Part shown: positions 43,440 through 54,204 of the stretch, in pieces
Position numbering within the stretch: position 1 is the stretch's first letter
Layout: each line of letters opens with the position of its first letter
DNA from: Gari tellinella
Lineage: Eukaryota; Mollusca; Bivalvia; Cardiida; Psammobiidae
Length of the DNA: 64,000 nucleotides
Assembly (NCBI GenBank): GCA_922989275.2
Contig: OV277858.1
Coordinates: 2,356,001 to 2,420,000 of the forward strand
Direction: 5' to 3'
The notes under the pieces: generated by a model
What the model was told of the DNA's origin: nothing
The model's database searches: none
Seen by the model: only the letters and a program-made list of their open reading frames with translations
Translations under genes and position numbers: made by a program

Positions 43440-43484
43440 GTTTATTTTTTTCGTAGTTACAGTCACTTTCGTTTTGAATGCCAT
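43440..43484 (-). CDS. Candidate first exon of unidentified minus-strand gene
   Basis: ATG at 43,484 starts MAFKTKVTVTTKKIN and ends in phase 0 at AAAC/GTAAGC. The phase fits the mini-exon at 39,742-39,780. A CACGTGACC E-box lies about 125 bp upstream. The distance and the very short chain make this the least secure exon of the model. Confidence 0.35.
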
Positions 43485-43506
43485 TGTCTCCAACAGCTTT
43501 AGTTTT

Positions 43507-43541
43507 ACCAGAGACAGTGTAAAGCCAGAGATTCACGACTC
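43507..43541. repeat. 35-bp perfect inverted repeat, left arm
   Basis: ACCAGAGACAGTGTAAAGCC and the following 15 bases recur as an exact complement at 44,943-44,977, 1.4 kb away. The arms enclose the 188-bp satellite and a TTAA MITE. It may be the end pair of an inner element. Confidence 0.65.
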
Positions 43542-43809
43542 CCTTATTTTCCTTCTTTCCCCATATAACAGGTGTCCGTTGAGAGGCAGTGATGTATGTC
43601 GATGCGGTCACGTGACCAGCACAGGTAATGACAGCGTCGCGATAATGGCAAAAAATACACATATCGACCAGTTGACTTATAAATATTGACTTTATTTCGT
43701 TTTTATACGATATTTTGTGATTCTAATCGAGTGAAACCAAAATATGAGTTGTGGATTAAACCGAGAAAGTGTATTCCTGGCTCAACGGAAGATACGTTGC
43801 TGGTAAGTT

Positions 43810-44375
43810 CCAAAAAAATGAAGATCGATTCAATATCGTCTTGCCGTAAACGCTTAAAACTTCAGTATGAACAATCAAACATGAATAAGAATGGATTATC
43901 CATGTAGTTCAAACTAAGATACAGTTTTGGCGAAATTTTCATGTCAATCTGTCCACGCATTTTGCTATAAATTAAATTTTATTGAGGCCACCCACTGGTG
44001 CTTCGATTGAAGATCGATGCAATATCGTCTTGCCGTAAACGCTTAAACTTCAGTTTAAACATTCAAACATGAATAAGAATGTGTTGTTCATGTAGCCCAT
44101 ATTAAGATACAGTTATGGCGAAATTTTCATGTCAATTTGTCCACGCATTTTGCTATAAATTAAATTTTAATGAGGCGACCCACTGGTGCTTCGATTGAAG
44201 ATCGATGCAATATCGTCTTGCCGTAAACGCTTAAACATCAGTTTGAACATTCAAACATGAATAAGAATGGGTTGTCCATGTAGCTCATATTAAGATACAG
44301 TTATGGCGAAATTTTCATGTCAATTTGTCCACGCATTTTGCTATAAAATAAATTTTAATGAGGCCACCCATGGGT
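43810..44375 (+). repeat. Tandem satellite, ~188-bp unit, three copies
   Basis: GAAGATCGAT.CAATATCGTC and TTTTGCTATAAATTAAATTT recur at intervals of 189 and 188 bases (unit starts near 43,821, 44,010 and 44,198). The copies are about 95% alike by eye. The first unit overlaps the end of a 73-codon frame with no motif. Confidence 0.85.
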
Positions 44376-44529
44376 CCATTCACACCTTCGTGCAAACTGT
44401 CGTCACTTTTCATTCAATCGGCATTTCCCAAACACTAATTAACGTGTGTGCGATGCGCGGAGGGGTTAATTGATGCTCGGACTTTATTCTTATTATTCTT
44501 TTGTGTTAAAACTCGACCAAGAGGCTTTT

Positions 44530-44779
44530 TTAACCCTTTGAACCCTAGTCCCGCATATAGGCGTCTTTTCAAACAGTGTACATGTGAATAGTACACTTGT
44601 CCTGTTCAAACAGTGAAGGCCCAGATCAGAGGGCTCCGAAAGGAGCCCTCTGATCAGGGTCTTCACTGTTTGTCAGTAATGGCAAAATTGATAAAAACAA
44701 CTTTTAAAAGTCAGAAATGGACTAGACAAAAATCGAAACTGGAATTGTCCATTTAAAGTTTCAGGGAGGAAAGAGTTAA
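44530..44779. mobile_element. TTAA-flanked MITE-3, with long hairpin
   Basis: TTAACCCTTTGAACCC at the left, GAGGAAAGAGTTAA at the right. Inside is a nearly perfect 29-bp-arm hairpin (AAACAGTGAAGGCCCAGATC...GAAA loop...complement). Related to the copies at 16,721 and 19,559. Confidence 0.65.
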
Positions 44780-44942
44780 GGAATGTTTGTATTGTAAAAT
44801 AACTGTAGACCGTATTAACGAAGCAACTGATAAGTAATTCCAAATATCGACTTTTTCCCCGATCGTCGCTAAAGCTTATATAACTCGCGAGGACCTGTTC
44901 TCGCGAAATCTCGCTCAACGGTCTCGCATGTATAAATCATTC

Positions 44943-44977
44943 GAGTCGTGAATCTCTGGCTTTACACTGTCTCTGGT
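44943..44977. repeat. 35-bp perfect inverted repeat, right arm
   Basis: Exact complement of 43,507-43,541 (GAGTCGTGAATCTCTGGCTT plus 15 bases). Confidence 0.65.
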
Positions 44978-45688
44978 TTTACTGTCTTTTCTTACAAGAA
45001 ACTTTTTCATCCTCTTAGCTGTCAATCATGTTATAAACAAATGTGAAAACGTAAGTGACATTATTTTAAGATAAGGGCTACAAAACGGACACCGACACAG
45101 TGGTTTCAAAACAATACCGGACCTAACTACAGACGGTTTCACTTGTGTTGAAGCATCATATGATTAAAACGAGAAACAGCCAATGTCGGTATGGCCGGAT
45201 TGTCTGCAATTTTGCTTTGCAGGGATTATTCTGTCGCAGAATGCAAGTGAGAGAAATTCTCTCATTTGTCAAAAAAAAGTGAGAGATTTTTTTAGATGAT
45301 GAGAGAAATTTTAATTGGTAGTCTGTTTGTACCAACAAGCACTACTGCTATATCTATTGCTTGAGAATTTTGTGTAAATAAAATTTATATGACATGGAAC
45401 TGTTATTCTTCTTCTCCTTATCGAAATCTAGTGAAAAGATTTAATCCATACCATAAATTGATAGTTTACCGCACGCGCCATTAGCGTATATGTTATCGGC
45501 AGATTCATTTTCGTCTGTAGAGGGTCAGTTCGCGAAAACTAGTGACAAAAATTATCGGCGCGGTTACGACGATAACTAAGGAATAAAATGAACGATATTT
45601 TGGTGCATTGTGCAGTTATTCAATCCAGTGAAGGGAAATTACATTCCTGTTTTCGAAAGAAAGTACGATCCAATGACAGAGGACATAA

Positions 45689-45788
45689 CGTGTACCGGGC
45701 CGACGGTAATCCCTGCCGGTCACCCATCCAGATTCTAACCTCACAGGACGTTGCTTAACCAATTAGTCTACGTGCGGTCTGGTACACG
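45689..45788 (-). ncRNA. 5S rRNA-like sequence (pseudogene or 5S-derived SINE head)
   Basis: On the minus strand GGTTAAGCAACGTC resembles the 5S A box (GCTAAGCAGGGTC). TCTGGATGGGTGACCG and CAGGGATTACCG match the 5S C box and the segment after it. The first and last eight bases (CGTGTACC / GGTACACG) are perfectly complementary, as in 5S helix I. At 100 bases it is about 20 short of 5S, mostly in the 5' half. It is not a normal 5S gene, but the kept ends argue for a folded, possibly pol III-transcribed unit. Confidence 0.55.
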
Positions 45789-46027
45789 TTTTATTCTGAA
45801 CCGGATGTGTTTTGATTTTATATACAAAATTCGGAACTCTCGGTCCTTTCCGTTTATTGGTTTGCTGTTATACTTATTGGTGCGCGGGATGCTGCGATTA
45901 CGATAAGGCGTTCGACGAAATTGATCAGAAATGTTTGTAAATATCGGAAATAAATCGAGAAGAATAAACTTCCGTTATACAAATTTTGATGCGATATCTG
46001 TCATTTTCGTGCGAAATATCGCACTAA

Positions 46028-46490
46028 CAAAAAGGTAAACCAAGACGCAAACGAAAAGGTTAACCAAGAATTCTCTAAGTCATTGGACCGTGAAATCTAG
46101 GTCACAGTGACCTTGTTACCCACAGCATGTGATGATGACCTCACTATAACTGTACATGCCAAATTTGGTTGCAGTAGGACTTAAGCTTTGGTTAAAACTG
46201 ACACTGACACTGACACTTACCTCACTACAACTGTACATGCCGAATTTGGTTGCTGTAGGACTTAAACTTTGACTAAAACTGACACTAACAAAAAGGTAAA
46301 CCAAGACGCAAACGAAAAGGTTAACCAAGAATTCTCTAAGTCATTGGACCGTGAAATCTAGGTCACAGTGACCTTGTTACCCACAGCATGTGATGATGAC
46401 CTCACTATAACTGTACATGCCAAATTTGGTTGCAGTAGGACTTAAGCTTTGGTTAAAACTGACACTTACAAAAAGGTCAACCAAAGTGAG

Positions 46491-46525
<35 letters not shown>

Positions 46526-46530
46526 GGGCG
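46028..46530 (+). repeat. Pearl-like tandem repeat with (ACAG)n
   Basis: A 162-bp unit (CGAAAAGGTTAACCAAGAAT, TCTAGGTCACAGTGACCTTG, GTACATGCCAAATTTGGTTG) is present twice, with a shorter related unit between. It is followed by CCAAAGTGAGGACGGACAGA and a run of CAGA. Minus-strand frames rich in Ser-Val-Ser come from the GACACT repeat. Confidence 0.7.
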
Positions 46531-48195
46531 GCATTCGCCAATCTATAGACCGCATTTTCAATCCGGCCAATTATAACATCTTCTTTATTATTTCACAGTG
46601 GTTCTCACTGTTAATGGGAATTTTTCGCCGGCTTAAATCAAGTTTAGAAGAAAAAAATCCAAATAGTTATTCATCAGCTTATTTAGTGAACACATTCGCC
46701 TTATTCAAACATAAACGTCAGAAGTCGCAGATTATCTCCATTTCTTTGAATTTATAGCTATTTTGGTCAGATTTGAAGGCACATTTAGGCTTCCAAATAT
46801 AATATTATCCCGAATCCGTGCTTGTCCGTGGACAATTAAAATGCAAAAATCAATTAAATTTTTGTGCGGGCCAAAAAATGTACGAGACGAACGTGGGATT
46901 TCCGCACCCCTGTCGATATATTGATTGATGAACAGTTATTGGCAAGCCGATACATCAATAACGTTCCTATCAATGACAGCTCTAGTTATTTTCAGTTAGA
47001 AAACTAATTTTTCTTCACATTCCTTCACTGTATTTGCCTTTTTTTTTCAAATATTAGAGGTACGGTCACGTACCCCTAGTCACTACCTTTTTTTTAATTT
47101 AAAATGATAATCTTTATAATATTTTTCGCTGAGGGCTCCGGTGAAACGAATGAAGAGGATACTCTCATTGCTGTTATGAAAACAAGTTTGGTGGCGAATA
47201 TTTGTTGAAGTTTCTTTGGTTTTTTCCATTGAATATCCATAAGATATGGTAGAAATGAGAGAGTATTAATATTAGCATCAATCAAAATTTACAAATGTAT
47301 CTGCAGTCAAAATAGTGTGTTGTTGTTGCCCTAGCCAACCCTCACTAGGGTGACCGTACCACTTATTTCAAAGATTAGAGGCACGGCCACATACCCCTTG
47401 TCACTACCTATTCTAAATCATGAATAATAACTTCTCCGTCCCCCCACCCACCAGCAGTTATAAACAGTTTGACGCCCGGACAGTCCGACAAGTCGATAAG
47501 TGTGCACGTCAACGGACAGCATTGCAAACCAACCAAAGATAGATTGCAGAAAAATAAATTAAATCAAATAACTAGACATATGCTACATAGTGTGTGATAA
47601 AGCGTCAAAAACTTACCATTCGTTTCCCGTACAGTATCCTGTAGATCTATATTGCCATTTTTTGGCGGTCGTTGAAGCGGAACTGCTAATTTGGAATACC
47701 TTCGAATGTTGATGTGAAATGGATGCGTCTCAGAAAGTTGTCCGAAACTTAGCGAATATGTCCACTGTAACGGTTTTAAAATATGACAAATTTATAGGCT
47801 TAAAAACTCGATTTCTTTATTTTCAGCAGAAAAGGGACAGGCATCGTCACACTACCTCAGACGGACAATTAAACAAAAGTACAACTTTGAAAGTATCAAT
47901 ATATAGTCAAATTCTGAAATAAATCAGGTTTTACGTTGGTCGCCTTAAACACTTATTTTAGGGACTTCAAAATATACGCGATCAAGATTTCAAGTTATTT
48001 TTTTGATTTTCTTTATCTTTTCAGACCAGAAAAGTTAATTCCATATGAGTAAGAGGACTGTTTTTAAGGTGTTTGCAAAGTTTCGACGCTCTCGCACCAT
48101 TTTTTACCCCTGAAATTTAATGTCAAAATATTAAGGAGACCGCTTTTGGTCACCCTAAACTGCCGGTCGCCTTAACCCCCATTTTAAAGGATAAC
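46531..48195. other. Anonymous DNA
   Basis: Plus-strand frames of 102 and 67 codons show no motif. At 47,930-48,190 GGTCACC/AAGGAGACC motifs appear, inverted relative to the start of copy B. No gene is called. Confidence 0.4.
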
Positions 48196-48222
48196 TGGTC
48201 ACCTTAATGCCGTCATTATATT

Positions 48223-48290
<68 letters not shown>
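48196..48290. repeat. (AT)n tract flanked by inverted repeat at left edge of copy B
   Basis: GGTCACCTTAATGCCGTCAT at 48,199 and its rough complement ATGAAGGCATTAGGGGAACC at 48,297 flank about 75 bases of TA repeats. Copy A keeps only the right half of this palindrome, so the duplication break lies in the TA tract. Confidence 0.75.
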
Positions 48291-48292
<2 letters not shown>

Positions 48293-48852
48293 CCTAATGA
48301 AGGCATTAGGGGAACCGTCCCTAAAAATGGGGTTTAAGGAGACATTTTATATATTTTTTATCTTATGGTTTTTTTTGTTTTTTTTACTCAATAAATCATG
48401 TTTAAGTTGTAATTAAGGTTTTTTTAAAAAAAAAAATTAGAAAAATTAAGTATTTAAAAATATACAAAAATATTGGTCTCCCTAATATTTTGTAAGGACG
48501 TTGAGGGTTTTAAGTAGACCAACATATATTCGAGTTTAAGGGGACCAATAAAAGTTTAAGGAGACCGATTCATATATATTACAGAAAATGGATAAATTTA
48601 TTCTAAATTCAAATTTAGGTATTTAACAGTGCTACAGCTAGGCCTTTTTAGGAGGGTGCCGCGCCCTGCCCTAAAATTAAAAAAAAAATTGAAAAAAAAA
48701 ATTGAAAAAAAAAAAAAAAAAATTATTTTTGATTTTTTTACAAATTAATAGATCTACTTAACAATAGTTATTCAAATTAATGTAAATGTATTAACAATGG
48801 TTTTCTCTCAAATTATTTGAGAGGTTTAAGTAAACACGACATATATTTGAGT

Positions 48853-49103
48853 TTAACCCATTACTTCTTAGCCTATTTCTTGCTTCGAAAACAGGTGACC
48901 ACTTAAAGCAGGTTGAAAGTAAAGCAGAATGTGCCTTAAGGCACATTCTGCTTTACTTTCAGCCTGCTTTAAGCTACCATCTTCTAGGATATGGAAAATA
49001 TTTCTTTTGGTACATTTCTTTGCTGTATAAACTGGAACTTTTTTCTTCAGTGGAGGAATAAGTAAGAGGCGTAAAAAGGCGTTTTTAAGGGGTAATGGGT
49101 TAA
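48853..49103. mobile_element. TTAA MITE-1 inserted after the duplication (piggyBac-like)
   Basis: TTAA-CCCATTAC...GTAATGGG-TTAA. Copy A has the empty site GAGTTTAAGGTGACC (TTAA at 26,536-26,539), so the insertion and its TTAA duplication are directly shown. The interior has a 70-bp palindrome (48,903-48,972) centred on CCTTAAGG and no coding sequence. CCC ends with TTAA targets identify a piggyBac-type non-autonomous element. Confidence 0.85.
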
Positions 49104-49146
49104 GGTGACCGATATAAGTTTAAGGAGACCGATTCATATATATACA

Positions 49147-49432
49147 GGGGGGCCTCCGTGGCCTAGTGGTGTAGTCACTGTGACTAACATCACTAAGCTC
49201 CTCGCCGCTGTGAGTTCGAATCCCAGTAGGGTCGTTCGGATATTTCATGTGGGGAAGCCTTCCAGCTGGCTTGCGGTAGGACGGTGGTTCTACCCAGTTG
49301 TTGATTTGTGCCTGAAACAGTGCATAAAGAACTTCTGGGGTCTTCCTCCACCTGTAATTAGCTGGACGTCGCGATATGACTGAAATACTGTTGAATGCGA
49401 CGTAAATAAAAAACATATCAAATCAAATATAT
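49147..49432 (+). mobile_element. tRNA-headed SINE, plus strand (copy B)
   Basis: Counterpart of 26,583-26,857. The A-box region is complete here (GGCCTAGTGGTGTAGTC), whereas copy A has lost about 7 bp of it. Confidence 0.75.
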
Positions 49433-49933
49433 TTACAACATGAAAGGGATAAATTCATTCTAAATTCAAATTAATGTATTATCAATGGTTTTTCTCTCAA
49501 ATTATTCAAATTAATGTATTAACAATGGTTTTTCTATCAAATTATTTGGGGGTTTTAAGTAGACACAACATAATATTCGAGTTTAAGGTGACCGATATTA
49601 GTTTCAGGAGACCGATTGATATATATATATACAACATAAATGGAAAACAATTATTCTAAATTCAAATTAATGTATTATCAATGGTTTTTCTCTCAAATTA
49701 TTCAAATTAATGTATCAATTGTTTTCTCTCAAATTATTTGGGAGTTTTAAGTAGACAACATATATTCCAGTTTAAGTTGACCGATTTTAGTTTAAGGAGA
49801 CCGATTCATATGTATACAAGATAAAAGGAAAAAAATTCATTCTGAATTCAAATTAATGTATTATCAATGGTTTTTCTCTCAAATTATTCACTGGCGGATG
49901 TAGTCGAGGGGTAAAGCACCAACATTACTAAAA

Positions 49934-51738
49934 ACAAGAATGCGCTTTCAATAAACAATTATGCCCCCGGTGGCATCCTTGACAATATATTCTGAATTTT
50001 TTCTAAGTCCAAATTAGGTCAAGGTCAAGGTCAAAATCAAGGTTGGCCAATATGGGTGGATTGGTAGTGATCCAAGGCAACAACTGTATAAGTACCAAAG
50101 AATTGTAGTCAGTTATGCTGATGCTAGACGAAACGGTAAAATCTAGTTAACCAAGAAATAGCCCATTTAAAATATATTATTTATTTAAAATAAGTCCAAA
50201 TTAGGTCAAGGTCAAAATCAAGGTTGGGTGATATTGGTGGATAGGGAATGGTCCAAGGCAACAACTGTATAAGTATCCAAGCATTTGAGTAAGCGGTGTT
50301 GATGCTAGACGAAACGGTAATATCTACTTAACCTGTTACGGACGGACAGGACGATTACTATATGCCTCCGCATCTATAGATGCCGGGGGCATAAAAAACC
50401 TTTTCTAGTATATCTGAGTACACCAAGGGCAAATAAGTCTTGAGACAATGATCCGATTTCAATAATAATCAACCCTTTCATGAACTTTTACTTCAATAAT
50501 TATACTGTGGGTAAATATTATCAAAGTCCATTCAAAACTGTAGTTGCTTAGTGTGTTAACACTGTCAAATAAGCCTTTTATAGCATATTTTAGTACATCA
50601 AGGTCAGATAACTATGTCACAACAAATCAAATTATTCTAAAATTTCCCTCATCTTCAGATCTTGATGACTTATACATTTGTGTGACGTTTCATCAACATC
50701 CATCAAATAGTCCGGACAAGCTTTTTATAGCATATTTGAGTATATCAAGGGCAGATTACTCTGTAACGAAATGAACCCCAAACTTGACTCAGCTTCAGAT
50801 CTTAATTTTTTTAACATTTGTGTGAAGTTTCATTAATATTCCTCTAACGGCTTTTCGAGAAAACTCCGGGCAAGCTTATTATAGCATATTTAAGTACATC
50901 AAAGGCAGATAACTCTGTAACGAAAAATTGAATTAACCTCAACTCGACTCACATTCAGATCTTTATGCATATACCATTTGTGTGAAGTTTCATTAATATC
51001 CGTTCAATAGTTTTCTGGAAAAACTGAGGACAAACAAAATGTTGACAGAAGAACAGACAAACGAACGAACTTATTCACGGACGGACAGACAGGGCCATGC
51101 CAATATACGACCACTTCTTGAGGTGGGCGTATAAAAAAACAAGACTGCACGTTCAATAAACGCTTATGCCCCTGGTGGCATCCAAATTAGGTCAAGGTCA
51201 AACTGAGCTTGGGTATTATTGGTGAGTTGGTAATGGTCCAAAGCAATAACTGTATAAGTATCGAAGCATTGTAGTAAACAGTGTTGATGCTAGACGAAAC
51301 GGTAAAATCTAGTTAACCCGGAAATAGCCTATTTAAAATATTCTATGTCCAAATTAGGTCAAGGTCAAGGTCAAAATCAAAGTTTGGTGGATAGGGAATG
51401 GTCAAATGCAACAACTGTGTAAGTATCAAAGCATTGTAGTCAGATGTGTTGATGCTAGACGAAACGGTATATTCTAGTTAACCAGGAAATAGCCTATTCA
51501 AAATATTCTAAGTCCAAATTAGGTCAAGATCTGGTCAAGATCAAAGTTTGGTGATATTGGTGGATAGGGAATGATCCAAGGCAACAACTGTATAAGTATC
51601 CAAGCATTTGGGTAAGCGGTGTTGATGCTAGACGAAACAGTAAATTCTACTTAACCTTGTTACGGACACACACACGGACGGACTGACGGATATGACGATT
51701 ACTATATGCCTCCGCATCTGTCGATGCCGGAGGCATAA
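49934..51738 (+). mobile_element. Three adjacent pearl-like elements (copy B)
   Basis: Counterparts of 27,364-29,142 in the same order: 49,934-50,393, 50,401-51,136 and 51,147-51,738. Differences from A are mainly microsatellite length and one extended core unit near 51,430. Confidence 0.65.
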
Positions 51739-51832
51739 AAACCGAGCAGACGGGCAGATTACACAGTTTGAATAAGACAAGTGTGATCTTGACAAATACA
51801 CTGTAAATTTTGAATGTGTTAATAGATGATAA

Positions 51833-51895
51833 ATGAATGAATGAATGAATGGTGTTTTACGGCCCATCGACACAAAAAGGTCATTTAGAGCCGAA
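51833..51895 (-). mobile_element. 63-bp LINE/SINE 3' tail inserted after the duplication
   Basis: Flanked by the 12-bp target duplication AATAGATGATAA (51,821-51,832 and 51,896-51,907), present once in copy A. On the minus strand it reads TTTCGGCTCTAAATGACCTT ... GGGCCGTAAAACACC and ends in (ATTC)n. A direct repeat plus a simple-repeat 3' tail identify a heavily truncated retrotransposition by a LINE or SINE other than those at 10 or 26 kb. Confidence 0.75.
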
Positions 51896-52245
51896 AATAG
51901 ATGATAAGCTAGCTCAGATGATGATGTTCATTGTGGGTCAGATTTTTACATGCATATTCAGTAAGAGAAGGTTAAGAAAACAACAAGTCTTGTAATACTT
52001 CTGTAGACAATATATTGAAACAAGCAACAGATGACAACCACGATGGCATTGAATATCACTTTTGCAAATTAACATGATGATATTCACCCATAATAAATAC
52101 ATTGTCCCATATAGTTTTGAAGACAAATTAACTTGATAAGTCACAACATTAACCCAGATGACCCCCACTCCAGGGTACTGGTAATTTGTTTTTTAATAAA
52201 CTTTGATACAAGTATATCAACATCAGATTTTCTATTAACGTGCAC

Positions 52246-52729
52246 TAGCGCGTTCAAGTACCGTATCAGCGAACAGTAACGTTAATCAATGCAAACAACC
52301 CATATAGTACGACATCTAACGTTCACCGATACTCTTCAATAATAACTCATTGCGCCCCAATGTTTATTAACTTTTCAAGGGTAAAAACGATTTATGTGCG
52401 AATCTAAATAAACCAAGCCAAAGTGCACTAATCAACTGAAATGCATCAATTTTACCGCATATAAAAATAAGATTTAGCTGCTTAGATGTAAGCTGCTTTG
52501 TTTGATACACTAAGTATCGGAAAATGTTGGTTTATTGATGAGAAATTAAGTCGGGACTGTTCGCTGGTTTTATTAAATTCATTTGGTAGCCATTTTGTTT
52601 TCCTTGTTGGGGATGGCGAACTACCTGTGAGGCCGTTCGCAATCGGTAACAGCGTAACGGTCGTTAGAGGTGAATTGTTACCGTTTTCCGTTGCAATCGA
52701 TTGCATCGATACGGTACTTGAACGCGCTA
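52246..52729. mobile_element. 484-bp element with 22-bp perfect inverted ends, within the copy-B terminal exon
   Basis: TAGCGCGTTCAAGTACCGTA-TC and its exact complement bound the segment; copy A lacks it. The empty site GTGCAGAGG against GTGCAC...CTACAGAGG allows either a 2-bp duplication (CA) or a TA-flanked element that has been imprecisely lost from A. The ends resemble a small cut-and-paste transposon; the family is not recognised. Confidence 0.7.
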
Positions 52730-52883
52730 CAGAGGTGGGTGTATTGTCAACGACAGAGGACTCCCTTCTAGGTAACTGGCTAGCTGCCCACATGGCAATT
52801 TCTAACACACGATCTCCACATTTTTTAATCATGTGGGTCTCTGCGAGACCCGATTCTTTCCCTATTATAGCCACTTTATTATT
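52482..52883 (-). CDS. Terminal exon of unidentified minus-strand gene (copy B), extended by an element
   Basis: Counterpart of 29,559-29,720. From the same TTTAG acceptor it reads NNKVAIIGKESGLAETHMIK in phase 0 and stays open through the junction into the 484-bp element. About 83 further codons rich in Ser/Thr/Pro/Asn follow (for example SSTVSMQSIATENGNNSPLT, LPIANGLTGSSPSPTRKTKW) before TAA at 52,482. Copy A stops three codons after the junction. If the gene is expressed, copy B would make a protein with an element-derived C-terminus. The opposite strand is also open for 129 codons, so openness alone is weak evidence. Confidence 0.4.
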   Translation of the reverse strand, partial: NNKVAIIGKESGLAETHMIKKCGDRVLEIAMWAASQLPRRESSVVDNTPTSVARSSTVSMQSIATENGNNSPLTTVTLLPIANGLTGSSPSPTRKTKWLPNEFNKTSEQSRLNFSSINQHFPILSVSNKAAYI

Positions 52884-53699
52884 CTAAATAAGTCCATAAT
52901 TTTTTTTGTCAAATATGCACCAACTACGGTACACTGTTTGAGATATTATCATTTTGTAAAATATCAACAATATAGCTATACTTGCTCTGAGAATATATTA
53001 TCAAGGGTGTTTCCATGAACACTTATGTCCCCTTCTGAAACTTTTTGAGTCCAAATTAAGTCAAGTTAAACTTAAAATTGAGGTTTAGCAATAACAGTGA
53101 ATTGGTCCATGACAATAACTGTTTAAGTATCAAGGATTGTAGTAAATAGTGTTGATACTAGACGAAACAGTAAAGTCTAGTTAACTAAGAAATAGCCCAT
53201 TTAAGATATTTAAAGCCCAAATTAGGTCAAGGTAAAATCAACGTTTGGTAGTATGAGTTGATTGATATTGGTCCAACGTTGGCAACAACTGTAAGCATTG
53301 TTGTCAGTCAAATTTAACAAAATGTACTTTTTGAGAACTTATTGCAAAATGTACGAAAAGTGCTATGTTCAAGTGCTCTTGAAAGGTGTAATTTAGGTTA
53401 GTATTGTGATTTATCAAGTTTTGTGATCTTATCGTGCATTATACAATAGTAAATAATTGTCCTTTTCACTGATATGTCACACTTATTATATCCAAGTTAT
53501 TGTTCAAGTTCCAAGTTCGTTAGTTATGAAACACTCCTTGTAAAAGTGTCAAGCAGCATGCTCTTTGTGTTCCCCCCCCCCACACACACACCCTTCAGAA
53601 ACATGTTTTGTTCACTGTAATTCTCTTTAATGTGTTGCTCTGGCTTCTGTTCTCAGTGTTTTCCTTTCATTGAAAAGCTTCGTTCTTGCTTTCACATAC

Positions 53700-53772
53700 T
53701 GCTGGGGTTTCCAAAAAGCTAACAGTGACTGTGGCTTGCACCTTTTCAGATATTCCATTATCTGGTATTTGC
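53700..53772 (-). CDS. Internal exon of unidentified minus-strand gene (copy B)
   Basis: Counterpart of 30,547-30,619 with the same TTTTTAAG acceptor and GTATGT donor and the same phases. One base changes Arg to Ile (QIPDNGISEKVQ). No stop or shift is introduced. Confidence 0.4.
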
Positions 53773-54204
53773 CTTAAAAACAGAAAACAAACTTACATTT
53801 TACACAAAAGTTCTAAAAGAAATCAGACATTTAGCAACCAGGGGCCCGTTTCATAAAACTTCATACGACAAATGTTGTCATAAGTCAGATTATAAAATGC
53901 TCAACTATTATTTATTTCTCCATCTAATGCTGTCTTGTGACATCGGTTTGGAGTCGTTTTTTTAGTCACAAGGCTTGATTAGATGGAGAAATCAGATATT
54001 AAATGTATTTAAAGTTTAGACTTACAATCGTTTTTGTTGTTCGAAGTTTTCTGAAACGGGCTCCAGGTATTTGTGACACATTGCATAAAATATGATAAAT
54101 TTCACCATACAATACTATGTCCCATATGGGCCTTAATATCAAATTTTACAGCCAAAATGGTCACCTAGAGCCTATATCCCATCTGAGCATATAACAAATG
54201 AAAA

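Larger units (their letters stand above)
43182..47408. mobile_element. 4.2-kb interval bounded by ~85-bp inverted repeats
   Basis: GGTAGTGACTGGGGGTACGT at 43,182 and the complement of 47,326-47,408 (GGTAGTGACAAGGGGTATGT) run in parallel through CGGTCAC.TACTCCTA and GTGAGGGT.GGCTAGGG. A third, partial copy (complement of 47,047-47,089) is closer still to the left end. Inside are a 188-bp satellite, a TTAA MITE, a 5S-like sequence, a pearl-like repeat and a candidate first exon. No transposase was recognised. It may be a composite or simply repeated insertions of a MITE-like end. Confidence 0.45.

Noticed and set aside
46116..46328. Minus-strand reading with VSVSVSF repeats resembling a membrane protein
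   Set aside because: It arises from the (GACACT)n and tandem unit of a pearl-like repeat.
52498..52887. 129-codon plus-strand reading in copy B
   Set aside because: It is antisense to the terminal exon that has splice-site and paralogue support. Half of it lies in the inserted element, and there is no recognised motif.
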